This document shows, piece after piece, positions 61,791 through 64,000 of a DNA stretch of 64,000 bases; positions within the stretch are counted from its first letter, which is position 1, and the number at the start of each line of letters is the position of its first letter. A model generated the notes under the pieces. The model had not been told where the DNA came from, did not search any database, and was given only the letters and a program-made list of their open reading frames with translations. The translations under genes were made by a program, and so were the position numbers. This DNA is from Locusta migratoria (lineage: Eukaryota > Arthropoda > Insecta > Orthoptera > Acrididae). Where the stretch lies: positions 348,525,668-348,589,667 of the forward strand of contig CM048744.1 of the NCBI GenBank assembly GCA_026315105.1, given 5' to 3'.

Positions 61791-63330
61791 CTTTACAAAT
61801 AATTCAGTTTTTGGTAAAAGTCTACAAAGGGAAGGGTTGTGTCATTATTTAATAATATTATTACTACTACTTTGTACTTAACATGACACGGCTGTTGTAG
61901 CACCTAGCGTGAGTAGTTTTTGATAGCTAAAATGATGGATTAGCTGATTTGTGTAGCTAATAAGGAAGATGTTCTAGTTTTAATTGCGAGAGAAAGAAAT
62001 ATTGGATTTTAATATAGTATGCTTTACCACAATCAGTTTCTCTGCTTTCACATTTGTTGGCTTCATCAACTCTTAACCACACTGTTGCCTCCCAGCCTAA
62101 TGTAGACATCGGGCTGTATTAGAGATCAACCTGTCACCGCAACCAGTTTTTCTGATTTTATATTTTCCAGTTAGCAATTGGCTGTGATGTAAGAAGAGCC
62201 ATGGTCAGTATTTGCATTGTACAGTAGTTTCAACAAGAGCATAAAAAATGCATTAATTGCCCATTGTAGACTTCAGCCCAATTTTCTACATTAGTTTATA
62301 CTATTTCTGAAGAACTAGAATTACCTTAAATTGAACTCCAAAAATGTCTATGGGGTTGAATCTCCTGTCAGGAGTTCAATCTTCCTTCTCGTTTCCATGA
62401 CAACTTTTTCAAACAATTAAACAGTGAAAAAATAATTTGAAATCAGGTGGATGCAAACTACTACTTTCCGTTTCAAGGCACATGATGTTATCACTTACAA
62501 CTGTGCTTTTATCTAACATTGTCTCCTTATTAACACTCATAGGATGTAAAGGCTGCCCCTGCAGATTCATTATTTGATTGACTGTTACAAACACTGGTAC
62601 AACAAAATGATTTTGAGTTATAATCACTGTGCTGTAGAACTGAAATGCAAGTTATAACACATGCTATTTTAATGTTATAATGCATGTTTTAAAATATAAG
62701 AAGCCTTTAACTACGAATTATGTAGTTTCTTATCATTTTATTACAGCATGTCAAACCTAAAACAACATGGTTTTGAGACATCATAAATTTGCTTCTGCTT
62801 TTAATCAGTTTATATCCATACCATGTTGTCTGTATACAACTAATTATAAAGTCACTCTATTACTTCAGTTATAGGGCGTAGCCTTTCAGTTGGGGTCAAT
62901 TCATGCATTTTCATCAGAGTTGAAGTCATATTGGCACTGGCCCTTCTACCTATGCAAATGCACAAATAATAAGTAAAGTTTCCTATTGACATTTCACGTG
63001 GCACAAACATCTATAAGCTTACTTACAGTGGTTCAGAGGAGAAAATGAACCTTGGTACACTTTAGCATGTGTGTGTGCTATGTGAAGACTTGAAAGTTTT
63101 TCATGCAGAAAAATACTTTGAAAGAGCAGATAAAATGAGCTCATATAAGAAATAAATTAATATTATTATTTTTTAAGTATATACATATAGTACATTTATA
63201 ATTTGTTCAGTCAATTTTTTTTCCTCAGAGATTACCTGAACCACTAAATATACTAAGCAGTGTGTACTAGGCATCTAATTTCCTGCATAAAGTCTGTGAT
63301 ATTGAACACTTTTTCTATTTTTTTATTCCT
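61790..63330. other. No gene recognised
   Basis: AT-rich. A roughly 40-bp block at 61830-61870 (gtcattatttaataatatta ttactacta) repeats 59758-59795. Confidence 0.45.
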
Positions 63331-63334
63331 GTCA

Positions 63335-63415
63335 GCCTGTGAGCCTCTTTACGGTGAGTTGTTATCTATCTTACATTATTGACATTCCAATCAGATTTTC
63401 TATTGTTAGAACACT
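63335..63415 (+). repeat. Penelope-type 3' tail
   Basis: 'gcctctttacggtgagttgt tatctatc' and 'gacattccaatcagattttc tattgtta' match 42680-42740. Confidence 0.6.
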
Positions 63416-63519
63416 AAAATAACACATTACTGAAAAACCAATAATGGTGGAAACAGAGGATAGTAAGGTGATCGAAGAGTTGGGAAGTCTAAAAGATATC
63501 GGGAAGAACATTTTAGGAA

Positions 63520-63690
63520 ACTGTTATATATGAAGGAGCAGGTTCGTGAGGAAACAACAAACAATGGAGAAATTGAGAGAAGCTGGGAAACAGAATTAGA
63601 AACAACTGCAAAGAAGGTGAATGGGGGAAAGCACCAGGACCTGATGCAGTATCAGTATCATGTTAAGACCAGCAAGACCAGCAGGAATGC
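63520..63690 (+). mobile_element. LINE pre-RT scrap
   Basis: 63530-63640 reads EQVREETTNNGEIERSWETE, and a frameshifted 'GGK-PGPD' follows at about 63625-63650, the 'GKAPGPD' block before LINE RT. No further RT motif follows before the right edge region. Confidence 0.4.
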
Positions 63691-63699
63691 AATGGCTGT

Positions 63700-64000
63700 A
63701 TTGAATACTGTTGTAACTTCACACAATATTTATTAACACAAAGAATAGTATAATAAGTTCTCCACAAAGTGTCCAGTGCAAATGCATTACACCGAACGCC
63801 TGCCGGGTGCACATGCTCTGGCCATCTCTACGCCGGGCTGCTCAGATGGTGCTGACATAGTAGCCTGTGCATAACAGCACCTCAGTTTTTAGTTCTGGGC
63901 AACACAGCATCTAGTTCGAATACTGTGCAGTGTACATAGGAAATACTGTCAAGTGTGTCGAGAAATAGTAAGAAACTGGATGATTAAAGAAGAGGAGCCA
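63700..64000. other. Higher-GC right edge, unclassified
   Basis: 63795-63860 has raised GC (cgcctgccgggtgcacatgc). No ORF or motif that I can name. Confidence 0.35.

Noticed and set aside
60765..64000. Missing N-terminal BBS9 exon
   Set aside because: I read the minus strand for a segment preceding GSQNHQIGILHP and found none with splice sites; it is probably beyond the window.

Overview
The window is eukaryotic and AT-rich. It contains one recognisable host gene, spread over about 51 kb on the minus strand and heavily filled with transposable elements (TEs). The host gene is BBS9/PTHB1, a BBSome subunit. Eleven exons from 60764 down to the stop codon at 9986 join in frame across every junction and give about 846 residues. 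Roughly the first 90 residues, judged against the vertebrate protein, lie beyond the right edge. Several introns are 4-12.5 kb. The TE repertoire points to a large-genome polyneopteran insect, most likely an orthopteran: Penelope-like elements with a GIY-YIG domain, a tRNA-derived SINE with the 'gcgccacctcgctcggt' type head, RTE/BovB-like and CR1-like LINEs, Tc1/mariner elements and Ty3/gypsy elements. The species call is inference.

Layout. 1-9.5 kb is TE remnants: piggyBac, SINE, Tc1/mariner, a 0.79-kb mariner deletion derivative with terminal inverted repeats (TIRs), a ZBED5/hAT-like piece, two LINE 3' ends and Penelope scraps, then a perfect 3 x 50 bp tandem repeat just past the BBS9 3' end. 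9.99-10.14 kb is the last BBS9 exon. 10.25-16.65 kb is a nest: an RTE-like LINE, abutted by a large element with roughly 550-bp TIRs (11713-16649), which carries a broken gene of an uncharacterised 'HEEADT...GCDY' family and is itself interrupted by a CR1-like LINE (12938-15340). 17.5-19.9 kb holds gypsy remnants, a SINE fragment and a mariner with both TIRs. Exons lie at 20.4-21.3 and 25.8-26.4 kb, separated by Penelope-tail hairpin, LINE and mariner debris. 27.3-31.0 kb is a gypsy element with paired LTR-like repeats, followed by a CR1-like LINE. A perfect 51-bp hairpin lies at 35.6 kb and an exon at 36.2-36.4 kb. 36.5-39.4 kb is the best Penelope-like element. 39.4-48.6 kb holds RTE/BovB-like LINEs, a rearranged tRNA-derived SINE and a pogo-like TIR element. 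An exon is at 49.0 kb; 49.6-53.1 kb holds three more Penelope pieces and a one-ended Tc1; gypsy fragments lie on both sides of the exon at 55.0-55.2 kb; exons follow at 59.4-60.8 kb. Past 60.8 kb only weak LINE and Penelope scraps were seen.

The TEs do not work together as a system; they are intronic passengers of BBS9. The most unusual item is the 11.7-16.65 kb element: long TIRs with a repeated internal motif flank a gene of a family that is not a standard transposase. No CRISPR array, operon, rRNA or functional tRNA gene was found. Almost every TE ORF carries stops or frameshifts.
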